The position numbers and the translations under genes are program-made. Of a stretch of DNA of 64,000 nt, positions 1 through 9,628 are shown one piece after another. The notes beneath the pieces were generated by a model, which ran no database searches, was not told where the DNA came from, and saw nothing but the letters and a program-made list of their open reading frames with translations. The DNA comes from Allolobophora icterica. Its lineage: Eukaryota; Annelida; Clitellata; Crassiclitellata; Lumbricidae. The stretch covers positions 63,908,798-63,972,797 of the forward strand of contig OY744610.1 of assembly GCA_963556255.1 (NCBI GenBank), read 5' to 3'. Every line of letters begins with the position of its first letter. Positions within the stretch are counted from its first letter, which is position 1.

Positions 1-310
1 ATAATAAATAAATCGCAAACCGCAAACACATGGGTGAAATTAGATATATATAGATGGTAGGAAATAAGTGATTTTGTCTCGAATAATGAATTGCTGTATA
101 TATACGCTGATGTATAGGTGACATATATATTCAAAATATACTACGTTCTTAACCAGTGTGAATGGATAAGATAAAGTCAAAACTGGATTATTATTAGACC
201 TGTTATTGGTTTAGACGAGAAACAGAAGTGATGCATCGGAAGAAAGACAAGACATGATAAACATTACAACGGTTGCGTATATAATACAAAGATAGGATCA
301 GAATCCAAGA

Positions 311-350
311 TTTTAACGACGGGCTATGGCTTCAGAGTCCGTTGACGTGG
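311..350 (-). promoter_or_regulatory. Isolated box C-D pair
   Basis: TTTTAACGACGGGCTATGGC and GTCCGTTGACGTGG. Comparable isolated pairs, without box B nearby, are at 735-772, 894-932, 8456-8494, 9672-9700 (plus), 13,115-13,155, 14,166-14,213 (plus), 27,496-27,540 (plus), 42,948-42,994 (plus) and 58,899-58,935. Confidence 0.4.
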
Positions 351-355
351 AAATG

Positions 356-575
356 TAATTATGAAGAGGAAAAGGGAGAGTAGAGGAAGATAAATAGGAG
401 GAGGAGGAGGATGGCGAAAGAAGAGGAATAGGAACAGGAAAAGGAGGAGGAAGATGAAGAGATTTTGACGAAGAGGAAGAAGAAAAGGAGGAGGAAGAGG
501 AGCAGGAGGAGGAGGAGGAGGAGAAGGAAAAGGAGGAGGAAGAGAAAAGTAAGAGGACGAGGAAGAAGAAGATCG
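356..575. repeat. Polypurine (GA-rich) tract
   Basis: About 220 bp are almost purely A/G on the plus strand, starting 6 bp after an isolated box C-D pair. Paralogous tracts of different length follow the same boxes at 8506-8710, 27858-28052 and (short) 46142-46210. The long frames across them are low-complexity artefacts. Confidence 0.85.
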
Positions 576-1030
576 TGGTCTAGCATATGTGCTCAGCGAT
601 ATTAACCTTACATTAATATACGCTAGCACACTGTCGTAAGTTTCACGATTGAGAGTTTAACATAAAAGTTTAACAGCAACTTCGGTTACAAGAACAATAT
701 TTACTATGTACAACACTTGATGGATGAATCAAGAGTTCAATGACACCTTACGGGAACAAAAGCCGTTGACGCAAAAGCCGTTATGTGCGACAGAAATTAT
801 TTTGACTTAATATAGCCAATTTTAATACACGACCGTTCTTCTGCATTTACTTATGAGGCAAATATCATCCAGAGATTGGATTTGAATCCAAGATTTTAAC
901 GACAGTTAATGAGACTAAAAGGCCGTTGACGTATTAGAATGAACCTCTGTACAAATTTCACATAAATTGTTTTGTTACCTCATCTTAGAGCACGATCGAT
1001 AATGATTTAGCGATTGTACGAAATGAAGTC

Positions 1031-1123
1031 TATATAGCATCTAAGAGACACGATATAAAGGTGTTTAAACACAGCTCTGCAATTGTACTAGAACTCAGTG
1101 TTTAACGACATCTTGCGGCTGCC
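1031..1123 (-). promoter_or_regulatory. Promoter-like module (A-B-C), minus-facing
   Basis: Box A TATATAGC at 1031, box B GATATAAAGGTGTTTAA at 1052, box C AACGACATCTTGCGGCTGCC at 1104. Box D is degenerate. TATA-to-B distance 23, B-to-C 47. CGATTGTAC, the start-proximal motif, lies at 1012. Confidence 0.55.
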
Positions 1124-1393
1124 GGGAATATAAGCTGAGAACGATCTCATATTAACAAATGCATTCATGCAGAATTGGAACGGAAAGCAGAAGAATACTT
1201 TAATTAATCTAGCAGAGAAAAAAATATGACCGTTGAAGAGAAACCAAGACTTAGTGGCCTATAGTTAAACGCATCTTATTTGATGGATTCAAACAGTATA
1301 ACAACCCCTTGTAGCATCAAATGCCGTTGGATAAACTTTAACAGAAATTTTTAAATAATTGTTTAACTTCTTCTAAATAATTTTAGATGCATT

Positions 1394-1506
1394 ATATTCG
1401 TCCGCTTATTGCAACATGAACCAAACCAGGTTGGTTTGGTTCATGGTTTGTTATGTTTATTTTTAACGACGCTGCGTCATGACATAGATGATTAGCGTCG
1501 CCCTCG
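1394..1506 (-). promoter_or_regulatory. Class II module (TATA, hairpin, variant C and D)
   Basis: TATATTCG (1394), the hairpin 1416-1444 in place of box B, variant box C TTTAACGACGCTGCGTCATG (1462) and variant box D TTAGCGTCGCCCTC. The same layout recurs at 17,294, 25,515, 28,806 and 37,858. Confidence 0.4.
1416..1444. repeat. Perfect 12-bp-stem hairpin at the box B position of a class II module
   Basis: ATGAACCAAACC, a 5-bp loop and GGTTTGGTTCAT. It begins 46 bp left of TTTAACGACG (1462), where box B would be. Related less perfect versions are at 28826-28854, about 17,320, 25,545 and 37,877. Confidence 0.8.
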
Positions 1507-1574
1507 TGCTATATCCAAGACTTTGCACTGGCTCTGTCAGAGTGCGGATTGTGTGCCCATTGGTAATTGAAATT

Positions 1575-1609
1575 TATATAGCAGTGGATGAATCTGTTTT
1601 AAAGGTGTC
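1575..1609 (-). promoter_or_regulatory. Module half (A-B) before a triplet repeat
   Basis: TATATAGC at 1575 and TTTAAAGGTGTC at 1598, spaced 23. Box C is absent; a CAC/ACT triplet tract (1,650-1,690) follows instead. Confidence 0.5.
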
Positions 1610-1931
1610 ACAAACGTCAGAGTACATGGTAGTAATTTACAGTTATGCACATCACCCCACTATTACCACTACTACTACTACTACTACAACTATTACTACT
1701 ACTATAAATATTATTATAACACTCTGCAAGAATTATTTGACTTTGGGATATAAGGTCAAAGTTCACCGGGTGGTGATTGGTCCTTTTGATCTTGCTGCCT
1801 CCTTTGAAGGGCGTTATGAAAAACCTCGATAGTAGCATACGCTTCGATGGCCAATGATCTGGTAAGATATAAATTTTTCTTAAAAACTAAATTTACAGTA
1901 AAAATTATCGGTAGGCGCTGGCATAAGGAAA

Positions 1932-2030
1932 TATATATTAAAATTGAGAATTGGTTTAAAGGTGTCTAAAAAGTGCTCAATAATGTCAGCTGTATTCAGT
2001 GTTTAACGTATCGCTAATTTAGCGCTAGGT
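1932..2030 (-). promoter_or_regulatory. Promoter-like module (A-B-C variant), minus-facing
   Basis: TATATAT 1932, box B TTTAAAGGTGTCTAA 1955, box C variant TTTAACGTATCGCTAATTTA 2002; B-to-C 47. Confidence 0.5.
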
Positions 2031-2330
2031 TTACTACAGTTCAATTAAAGTTATTTGAGCGATCGAATAAATTGTACTCAAGCTCTGGACCGAAACTTAA
2101 AAGGAGATAAATGCGCTATAAAACGTTATAGATGGTAACTTTTACCACACGACGATTTATTGGCGTAGGTAAAGCTAGAGGCTACTGACGTTATTTTGGT
2201 GAGCCTGTGATGGCTAAAATACGATTATATTCTTAAAAGTGGCTTCAAATGTCCTACATTCAGACTCATTGATGTTAGGACTGTAACTCAAATATTGTGG
2301 ACTTTGTGGATATTATGTTCGGTCTCTAAA

Positions 2331-2423
2331 CCACAAGGTGTCGTTAAACACAAAATAGAACGACGAGAAATAATGTTCTCTTTTGACACCTTTAGTCCGT
2401 TTATAATCAGCTTTTTATATATG
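2331..2423 (+). promoter_or_regulatory. Promoter-like module, plus-facing
   Basis: Box C CCACAAGGTGTCGTTAAA 2331-2348, box B TTGACACCTTTAGTCCG 2384, box A TATATATG 2416. The sister is at 29474-29570. Confidence 0.55.
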
Positions 2424-2625
2424 TTTCATCTCCCATGTAGGATCAAGTTCGATCGTCATGATCATGATCCTAATAATAAGCGTGGGAAAAATAGAATACA
2501 GCAAAAACCAATACCATTCATTCTTCTTGCCTAACTCCAAAACATAACTCCATTTTTGTCTGCCCTGTATTTATAATAATGAACAATGAAGTGAGAAGTA
2601 GGTCAATAGAGTCAAAATAATTTAC

Positions 2626-2719
2626 CGAATTAAAGTTGTCTTAGCTGAGCTTAATAATAATTCGTAGCGTTGGTGCTTAACGACAATTTTGTGGCTGCCA
2701 AGGCCCGTTGACATCGACC
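2626..2719 (-). promoter_or_regulatory. Promoter-like module with degenerate box B
   Basis: Box B remnant CGAATTAAAGTTGTCTTAG 2627; box C CTTAACGACAATTTTGTGGC 2676; box D CCCGTTGACATCGACC 2704. Confidence 0.45.
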
Positions 2720-2769
2720 ATAGAATCAGGGTTTTCTTAGGACTCCATACGCTTGACGAAAATGTCAAT

Positions 2770-2806
2770 GATATAGTGTGTGAACTAACCGATTTAAAGG
2801 TGTCTA
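2770..2806 (-). promoter_or_regulatory. Module half (A-B)
   Basis: GATATAG at 2770 and GATTTAAAGGTGTCTA at 2791. Box C is not found; a spacer conserved at 18,840, 29,950 and 51,460 follows instead. Confidence 0.45.
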
Positions 2807-2836
2807 CACTGAGCATAAAAATATTGTGCAATTATA

Positions 2837-4397
2837 CAGGGTGGGCCAGTAGGAATGCACCAACTTTGACGCCTTATAACTTGAATAATTTTTATGTGAG
2901 CGTCTTGTCCAATATATCAAATTGAAGATAATTATCCATTTTATCATTCTGCCAAATATCTACGAGATACTATTACGACGTTTTGAGCTAATCATATTAA
3001 TATTCGATGTGCCATTTTGCAGCCATAAAACTGCAAGAAAAAACAAAAGTCTGAAACTGAAGATGTCAATTCTAAACAATCACTTAGTACTAACAATTAA
3101 TATCTTGAGTGAATTTATCATCAGTCAAACAGATACTCAATATGTCCACCACGTGCTTTAATGACTGCATCAACACGAGACGACCACTGATCGATGGCTG
3201 AGTCCACCAGTGCTTGGGTTATCTCAGCCCAGCAGCAAAGAATCACGTCTTTCAAGTGTTCAACGTCACGTATCGGTTCACGATAGACCAGTTGCTGAAG
3301 ACAACCCCAGATCGAATAGTCAACCGGGTTTAAATCCGGACTGTTCGGTGGCCAGTTCTCCGGTTCAATTAACTCTGGCACGTTAGCGTTCAGATAGGCA
3401 ACCGTATGACGTGAACGATGCGCCGGCGCTCCATCTTGCTGAAAGATGTACCCATCAACTCCAGACAGTTGGCGAATATCACGTAGCAGTCCTCTTGCGA
3501 GTACTTCATCGCAGTAATAAACACTGTTCACCTTAGCCTTTGGAGTAACAAAGAATGGCACCGTCTTTCCAAGCTTTGAAACAGCCAACGACACCATCAC
3601 ACTTTGCGAGAAGTGCTTCCTGCCCTTCAGAAGCCGAGCAGGCGCAACCTCACGCTTAAGGCTAACGTTTGCATACACACGGTCGTTCTGAGTGTTTGTT
3701 GGCGTCTGAACCGTGAAGATCTTCTCGTCTGTGAACCATGTTCTGTTGATCTTTTCATCTGTCATTCGCTTCTTGAGTCGTTTGCAGGCGGCTAGACGTT
3801 TCATCGAATCGGCATCAGACAATTTCTGAACTTCACGTCGACGATAGACTTTGAGGTTGAGGTCATGTTTAGCAATGCGCCTAACAGTACTGCGTGAAAT
3901 TCCGGTCGCACGCTCAATTTCTCTCGGACTCTTACTCGTCCCTGGATTGTTGTCTTGGCTGCAAATTAACTCATGGACTTGTGCAATGTTCGACGCTGTG
4001 CGCGCAGAACGTTTGCGACCACAGTTGCGGCTGTTAGACGTTCCCGTAGCATCAATTTGTTTAATCAATCGATTTAGAGCATATTTATTCCATTTTCTAG
4101 AAGGGAATTCTATCATCATCTGATGTGTATTGTATCCTTTTTCTGCTCGTAAAATTCGGATTAAAATTCTATCCTCTTCCGTGAGCGGCGCCATGATGTT
4201 CAATATTTACATTCAAAATTGAGAGGTGTGCGCCGCACCGAAATTTTATAACAACGGTACCGTATATCAGTGCAAGATTTGACACAGTAGGAGAGTGGAT
4301 GATTACTTTCAATTTAGTATATTGTGCACGATGTTCGGATAACAGTTGTTCAAGTTATATCCATCCAAAGTTGGTGCATTCCTACTGGCCCACCCTG
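2837..4397 (-). mobile_element. Complete mariner-family (maT-like, DD37D) DNA transposon with TIRs and TA target duplication
   Basis: The element is 1561 bp and is bounded by near-perfect inverted repeats: CAGGGTGGGCCAGTAGGAAT at 2837 and its complement ending at 4397. The repeats extend to about 32 bp. A TA duplication sits on both sides (2835-2836 and 4398-4399). The sister block at about 29,960-30,000 carries the same flanking sequence without the insert, so the insertion came after the block duplication. One transposase gene on the minus strand fills most of the interior. Confidence 0.95.
3121..4203 (-). CDS. Mariner (maT-like DD37D) transposase, apparently intact
   Basis: A 360-residue uninterrupted frame starts at the ATG at 4203 inside the TIR-bounded element. 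Two helix-turn-helix DNA-binding regions are expected at about residues 8-50 and 90-115 (SPREIERATGISRSTVRRIA), with a basic GRKR stretch at 62-65 between them. The catalytic triad of the DDE/D nuclease is visible: D159 in WFTDEKIF, D257 in FQQDGAPAH and D295 in SPDLNPVDYSIWG. There are 37 residues between the second and third aspartates, which is the DD37D spacing of the maT group of Tc1/mariner elements. The enzyme would cut and paste the element at TA sites. The absence of stops or frameshifts, in a window where nearly all other transposon genes are broken, suggests recent insertion. Activity cannot be judged from sequence alone. Confidence 0.92.
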   Translation of the reverse strand: MNIMAPLTEEDRILIRILRAEKGYNTHQMMIEFPSRKWNKYALNRLIKQIDATGTSNSRNCGRKRSARTASNIAQVHELICSQDNNPGTSKSPREIERATGISRSTVRRIAKHDLNLKVYRRREVQKLSDADSMKRLAACKRLKKRMTDEKINRTWFTDEKIFTVQTPTNTQNDRVYANVSLKREVAPARLLKGRKHFSQSVMVSLAVSKLGKTVPFFVTPKAKVNSVYYCDEVLARGLLRDIRQLSGVDGYIFQQDGAPAHRSRHTVAYLNANVPELIEPENWPPNSPDLNPVDYSIWGCLQQLVYREPIRDVEHLKDVILCCWAEITQALVDSAIDQWSSRVDAVIKARGGHIEYLFD

Positions 4398-4540
4398 TAT
4401 ATACACGTGTTAATTAATCGTAGCCAAGTTCATTTCTGCCTGCTTTGCTTAAGATTTTAGTGTAAACGTACAGTGGTTTGATTTCTGATGTTAAAGGTAA
4501 GTGTAAATGTAAACGTTTCTCTATGACAATCATGACTTAA

Positions 4541-4740
4541 TCATCCATCCATCCATCCATCCATCCATCCATCCATCCATCCATCCATCCATCCATCCAT
4601 CCATCCATCCATCATCCATCCATCCATCCATCCATCCATCCATCCATCCATCCATCCATCCATCCATCCATCCATCCATCCATCCATCCATCCATCCATC
4701 CATCCATCCATCCATCCATCCATCCATCCATCCATCCACC
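4541..4740. repeat. (ATCC)n microsatellite
   Basis: About 50 tetranucleotide units with one interruption (ATC at about 4,612). Sister loci are at 18955-19170, 30330-30350 and 51570-51600. Confidence 0.95.
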
Positions 4741-4799
4741 CATCTATGCATCCATCCATTCATGCATTTACAGCATATATAATAATAATAATAATAAAA

Positions 4800-5110
4800 A
4801 TAATAATCTTCGTTTAATATCTTCAAACTGACAATTACGCAATATGATTACAAATCAGTATGAACGGATGATCACAAGTTATTACGGGTGTCGAATTTAA
4901 CTCTATACGGCAGCCATGCAAGGCGCCCATCACGTCCTACATCTCATTTTAATAACGCGCCATCTCGCGAATGAAAGGCTGAGTGGACCTTTGGGAAGGT
5001 TGCGGGAAGCGATCCCGCTACCTCTTGCTCTACACGCAGAAATCCCAGTCTTAAGTTCCAGTCGCGCCCTCTAGCAAAATCAAGTATATAATGGGGACAA
5101 CCACCGTACA
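4800..5110 (-). mobile_element. SINE, reverse orientation
   Basis: The reverse complement of this stretch contains GATGGGCGCCTTGCATGGC-like core and the AATATTAAACGAAGATTATT tail seen at 30067-30275. GAGGTAGCGGGATCGCTTCC may be its B-box region. It lies beside the (ATCC)n tract. Confidence 0.55.
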
Positions 5111-5280
5111 TTGTTGAAGGAAAGGAACGAACGAGCAAATGAATGAACGAATGGACGAGTGAAGCGGGCAGTCAGTCGTTCCATTTTTTTCAATTTTTCA
5201 ATCAGTCAATCAAAAGATCATTTCGTCGGTAAATCAAAAGATCATTTCGTCGGTAATGTTGTCATTCACAACATCATCCA

Positions 5281-5345
5281 CTGTATTGTATTGTATTGTA
5301 TTGTATTCGGGCATTTATAAAGCGCTTCTAGAGAGAGAGAGCCAT
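5281..5345 (-). repeat. (TATTG)n-tailed LINE remnant
   Basis: TGTATTGTATTGTATTGTAT followed by CATTTATAAAGCGCTTCTAG resembles the extreme 3' end of the LINE at 31876. Only the tail remains. Confidence 0.45.
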
Positions 5346-5652
5346 TCGTTTGTAGAGTCTAGCGGAACAAATTGAAGCAATCGACCGAGTTAATGGCGAA
5401 TTCCTCTGCTCCGTGCACATCAATGGTTTAATTTCGTAGTTTACTTAACGAGAGGCCTTCGTGTAAAAGACCTACGATGTCACGCCGTTCTCTCAGGGGC
5501 GTCTATCCTCCCTGCCCCAGACACCTGAGCCGACAAGTGTTCTATGAGTTGTGGTGTGTTTCGATAAAAAGATGAAAGGTTAGGTAAGCAGTGGAAAGAA
5601 AACCGAAGTCTAGTGGGACAACACAGTGGGAAATTTGATTAAAACGCTCGCT

Positions 5653-5690
5653 TTAGACACCTTTAAAACATTGTTAACCAGTGCTATATA
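5653..5690 (+). promoter_or_regulatory. Module half (B-A), plus-facing
   Basis: TTAGACACCTTTAAA at 5653 and TATATA at 5685. No box C at the expected place. Confidence 0.45.
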
Positions 5691-5799
5691 AAATTAGGAC
5701 ACGACAGATATTTAATAGATGTTGACCTATATTCCAGAAGGCTTTGAATGGGCGTCTATACAAACTGTGGCTACACGGTATCCAATTGTGGGAAACGGT

Positions 5800-5978
5800 A
5801 ACCGATTGGCTAGAACGCTCGCCTTGTAACGCGGACATTACGGGTTCGATCCTACTTCCCGAGACGGTTACAGTGTAGGGACCTTGAATAAGTCCTTCAC
5901 TCGCAATTACTCAGCGCCATCGACTGATACTTAGTCATTGGGTATCGGCGTTTAATAAATGCGTAATGATAATAATGA
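5800..5978 (+). mobile_element. tRNA-derived SINE
   Basis: An A-box-like TGGCTAGAACGCTCGCC (5807-5823) and a B box GGGTTCGATCC (5842-5852), about 30 bp apart, form a Pol III type 2 promoter. The body CGGTTACAGTGTAGGGACCT and the tail AATAAATGCGTAATGATAAT follow. Fragments of this family are at 22202, 53880 and 54085. Confidence 0.7.
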
Positions 5979-6149
5979 GAGATTAGCTGTTTATTCCTTA
6001 TGCACGCTGACGAAAAAAGGAAGAATTGAAGGAAGAAATAACTAGAGGAATGAAGGAGGGAAGGACCAGCAGTGAAGGAAGAAGGAAGGAAGTAACCCGT
6101 AAGAAGAGAAAGAAAGAAAAGAACGAAGGTAAGAAAGAAAAGGATGATG

Positions 6150-6278
6150 GAAAGAAGCGAAGAAAGGAAGGAAGGAAGGAAGGAAGGAAGGAAGGAAGGA
6201 AGAAAGGAAGAAAGGAAGGAAGGAAGGAAGGAAGGAAGGAAGGAAGGAAGGAAGGAAGGAAGGAAGGAAGGAAGGAAA
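6150..6278. repeat. (GGAA)n microsatellite
   Basis: About 30 GGAA units inside a wider purine-rich stretch (6,010-6,300). Confidence 0.95.
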
Positions 6279-6563
6279 GAAAAAGAATGAAGGAGGAGCA
6301 TTCGTAAGCTTAGATTAGATTAGTTAGATTAAATTAATTAGATTAAATTAATTGGATTAGGTTCGATTGGATTGGCAAAACTACTTTACTCGGGAACACG
6401 TTGTCCTATTTCTTAGCTTCTAGCGTGCAGACAAAGCTTCTTTTGTTCCCTTACGTTGGCCGTGCTGACGTACTTGAAGAGTACCCGATAGCCGACAGGT
6501 CGTGTCTCACTGGGTAACCTCTCGACGTTCTTCGTAGCATCCGCTGTCGCATCGACAACATAC

Positions 6564-6651
6564 GCCAGATGTCGTTAAAGACTGGACAGTAATTTCCAGT
6601 GCGTTGCTCTCTTAGACACCTTTAAATCGTTTCACCACAATAATATAAATA
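6564..6651 (+). promoter_or_regulatory. Promoter-like module, plus-facing
   Basis: Box C GCCAGATGTCGTTAAA 6564, box B TTAGACACCTTTAAATCG 6612, TATAAATA 6644. C-to-B spacing 47. TTCAATGAAAC follows at about 6,663. Confidence 0.6.
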
Positions 6652-7059
6652 ACTTACTTTCCTTCAATGAAACACTTCGTCGGGTTAGGCATACTGATTC
6701 GTTAAAGGCCGTAATTTTCTTCAAGTAGTGATATTTAAAAACCCAGCTTCATCGCTTACATGTACATACCAGTGGTAGCGCCAGTCCGAAGCCCGGAGAA
6801 AACAGGAGGACGACGCTAATGGTCTTTGTTATAAATAAGTCGCTAACCGCAAACACTTGGATGAAATTATGTAGATAGATGGTAGCAAATAGGAACGTGA
6901 TCCTGTCTCGAATAATACTGAATTTCTGAAATTATACGCTGATATGTGGTCAAATAATATTCACAAATATTCCATGTTCTGTTTATATTCCGCTGTTACT
7001 TTACACGTGTTTATTGGATGTATGTATTTCATATTACGATTCTTGTTAATGTTGTTTGT

Positions 7060-7290
7060 ATACTGGATTTTGTTCATATGTGTGGAGCGTATAGGTGAAT
7101 AGTAATACTCCTACTTGAAAGACGCGATTCGATACCCGCAAGCCCCATCTAGGTCGACTCAGCCTTCCACTCCCTAGGGAGCAGCAGTAAAATGAGCCAA
7201 AAAGTAGAAATGCCAAGACGTTGATAATTGTGCCGTCATGTTCCATGTAACTTACTGCTGTTTCTCATTAAGCTTGTGAATAAACATGAC
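7060..7290 (+). mobile_element. tRNA-derived SINE with (TAC)n tail
   Basis: The B-box-like GATTCGATACC (7127-7137) is followed by a core GGTCGACTCAGCCTTCCACT shared with 57255-57510 and with 30067. It ends in AAACATGACATATGCTACTT and a long (TAC)n tract. The A box is weak. Confidence 0.6.
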
Positions 7291-7291
7291 A

Positions 7292-7301
7292 TATGCTACT
7301 T

Positions 7302-7339
<38 letters not shown>

Positions 7340-7427
7340 GCTACTGCTACTGCTGCTGCTGCTGCTGCTACTGCTACTGCTACTGCTACTGCTACTGCTA
7401 CTACTACTACTACTACTACTACTACTG

Positions 7428-7463
<36 letters not shown>

Positions 7464-7464
7464 T

Positions 7465-7504
<40 letters not shown>

Positions 7505-7523
7505 GCTGCTACTACTACTAATA
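7292..7523. repeat. (TAC)n/(TGC)n microsatellite at a SINE tail
   Basis: TAC units with TGC interruptions begin right after the SINE ending at about 7,290. Confidence 0.95.
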
Positions 7524-7820
7524 CTATTACTACATCATTTGAATTTAAAATTCAGTTGAATGTGTTTTCGTTTTGCAGAATATCATATATTCTTTGCTAG
7601 TAAATAAAACGGATATTAAAAATTACGTTAACCACAGGAACAGTTAAAAGAGCAGCTATGTTGGATACCTTTATTATTTAATTATGCGTGCTGTTTGTTC
7701 AGCAATTTTAATGCAAGATGAACGATATGACGTCAACGGCAATGTTGCCGTCAGATTTTCTTAAACTTAAAATTATAAAATAGCTAATTTACTGGCATTT
7801 CTTAACAGCGGCAAAATCGG

Positions 7821-7911
7821 CCACGAGATGTCGTTTAAAAACTAGAAATCTAATAAAAATGCGCTTCTATTTTAGACACCTCTTAGGCTTTTCTTTACTA
7901 CGCTATATATA
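7821..7911 (+). promoter_or_regulatory. Promoter-like module, plus-facing
   Basis: Box C CCACGAGATGTCGTTTAAA 7821, box B TTAGACACCTCTTAGGC 7873, TATATATA 7904. A separate CRE-like TATGACGTCAACGGC lies at 7,728. Confidence 0.55.
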
Positions 7912-7963
7912 ACTCATTTTTGATAAATCTGTGCTTCAAATCAGCATGTCATGCTAACGGCAT

Positions 7964-8076
7964 AGGCAAGATATCGCTTAAGACTAAAAATACAAATAAT
8001 AATAATAACTTTAAATAATAAACTGTTCGTTTGATTAGACACCTTTAAATGGGTCTTTTTAACCCGATAAATTTAT
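7964..8076 (+). promoter_or_regulatory. Promoter-like module with longer C-B spacing
   Basis: Box C AGGCAAGATATCGCTTAA 7964, box B TTAGACACCTTTAAATGGG 8035, ATAAATTTA 8068. The extra C-B length is an AAT-rich tract. Confidence 0.45.
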
Positions 8077-8763
8077 TTTCGTTCGCTCGTTTAGGCCAAT
8101 ATCAGGCAGTCATAAGATGTCGTTAAACTCTGGGAACTAGTACTATGTTCGACTGGAAATAAGTCTTCATGGATTGATCAAGTAGAAGAAGATTCTTATT
8201 TCGGACATAATTTCTGCTGCGGAAGAGTACCGGTAGAGATTGTCTGGAGAAGGGGATTATCCAAGGCACCCAGTTCCAATATCAAGACCTCAAGGAAGAC
8301 CTCAAATGGATGGATAAGATGAAGTCGTGGACTGAATTATCATTCGACCGGTTATTGAGGGAGACGAGAACCGGAAGTGGTGCATCGGATGGAAAACAAG
8401 ACATGATAAACATTACATTGTGGATATAATACAAAGATTGGATTAGAATCCAAAATTTTAACGACAGTTTATAGCTCCAAAAACCGATGACGCCGAAATA
8501 TTATTATGAAGAGGAAGAGGAAAAGGGAGAGGAATGGGAAGGGAAAGAGGAGAAAGAGGATGGGAAAAGGAAGACGAACACGAGGAGCAGGAAGTTGAAG
8601 AGAGTATGAGGAAGACGAAGAGAAAGAGGAAAAGGTATAGGAAGAGGAAGAGGAGGAGGAGGAGGAAGAAGAGGCGGAGGAGGGGATAAGGGGAAGAGGA
8701 GGAAGTAGATCGTGGGCCTTGCATTAGTGCTCAACGATATTAACCTTACATTACTAGGCCCTA

Positions 8764-8850
8764 TACGATTGAAAGTGTATAAGAAAAGCTTCACAGTTGT
8801 ACTATTATTCACGGTTTAACGACATAATTTGAATGCCGTTGACATCGACC
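8764..8850 (-). promoter_or_regulatory. Module with degenerate box B
   Basis: Box B remnant CGATTGAAAGTGTATAAG 8767; box C TTTAACGACATAATTTGAAT 8815; box D CCGTTGACATCGACC 8836. Confidence 0.4.
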
Positions 8851-8957
8851 TTGTATTATAACATTCAATTATACTACAATTTTCACTGAAGTTGTTTTTG
8901 GTAATGCAGTCTACAGCTAGGTATAAACTTATCTAACGATTGACCGATAAGTGTAGA

Positions 8958-9076
8958 ATACATAGCAAAGGAAATACACGATTTAAAGGTGTCTAAGAAG
9001 GTCTGTACAATTGTATTAGTATTCACGGTTAAACGACATCTTTTGGCTGCCACGGTAGTACGATGACATGGACCTT
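8958..9076 (-). promoter_or_regulatory. Promoter-like module (A-B-C-D), minus-facing
   Basis: ATACATAGC 8958, box B ATTTAAAGGTGTCTAA 8981, box C AAACGACATCTTTTGGCTGC 9031, box D CGATGACATGGACCTT 9061; B-to-C 47. Confidence 0.55.
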
Positions 9077-9169
9077 ATATTAAGCTAAATTATGCATTCA
9101 TGCAGGAGTAGAAAAGAAAGTAGTAGACAGGAGTCATTCATTTATTCACTCATGCATTCAGGGCATTTA

Positions 9170-9490
9170 TACATTTATGTAGCGCCTCTCCAAGGATAAC
9201 TTCTCATAGGCGCTTCAATCCGGCGGAATAAAAACAGTTTTCAAATGTTTATAGAAAGTGCTTGGAGAATTCCCAGCTAAGACAAGACGCAGATAAAAAT
9301 GATCGCCATTCCTGTGGATCCAAAGGGAGACCATTACAGGTGGATCCAAAGGGAGAGCATTACAGGTGGATCCAAAGGGAGACCATTACAGGTGGATCCA
9401 AAGGGAGAGCATTACAGGTGGATCCAAAGGGAGACCATTACAGGTGAGTGGCCCAACCACCGAAAAAGGGCGACACTGCATTATTAAGGT
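9170..9490 (-). mobile_element. LINE C-terminal tail with internal 26-bp minisatellite
   Basis: Minus-strand LINE tail: 3' end TATTCAT..TAGCGCCTCTCCAAGG, C-terminal coding remnants (GPLTCNGL-type, better preserved at 47078-47398). The coding part is expanded by five 26-bp units (9313-9445), each with GGTGGATCCAAAGGGAG. Units alternate between GAGACC and GAGAGC, showing a 52-bp higher-order repeat. Related blocks are at 19190-19660, 30340-30650, 47050-47390 and 51640-52060. Confidence 0.6.
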
Positions 9491-9550
9491 GTAGGTGAAA
9501 GAAACAACCAGTTGAACCTGAGCAGCGGTTGGGCTGGCTTTCTGTTTACT

Positions 9551-9628
9551 CAATAGATGGCGCTGAACAGTGTAAATTTAAAGATCTCTTAGACACCTTT
9601 TAACAGAATAATTAGTGCTTTATAAATA
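9551..9628 (+). promoter_or_regulatory. Promoter-like module with variant box C
   Basis: CAATAGATGGCGCTGAAC 9551 (variant C), box B TTAGACACCTTTT 9589, TATAAATA 9621. Sisters are at 19710, 47399 and 52084. Confidence 0.45.

Larger units (their letters stand above)
300..4530. repeat. Duplicated block A1 (sister of 27830-30310)
   Basis: Order, orientation and spacing of boxes, polypurine tract (356-575), hairpin (1416-1444), triplet repeat (1660-1690) and module pairs match 27830-30310 nearly throughout. The mariner is present only here, and the tract at 2030-2290 is missing from the sister. Confidence 0.85.

Noticed and set aside
1031..1123. Modules as U6 or other known snRNA genes
   Set aside because: No recognisable U1, U2, U6, 7SK or spliced-leader sequence follows any TATA box I inspected, and no consistent T-run terminator is present.
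9313..9445. CRISPR-like or zinc-finger-like repeats
   Set aside because: Direct 26-bp units without spacers, inside a LINE tail seen in four other blocks.
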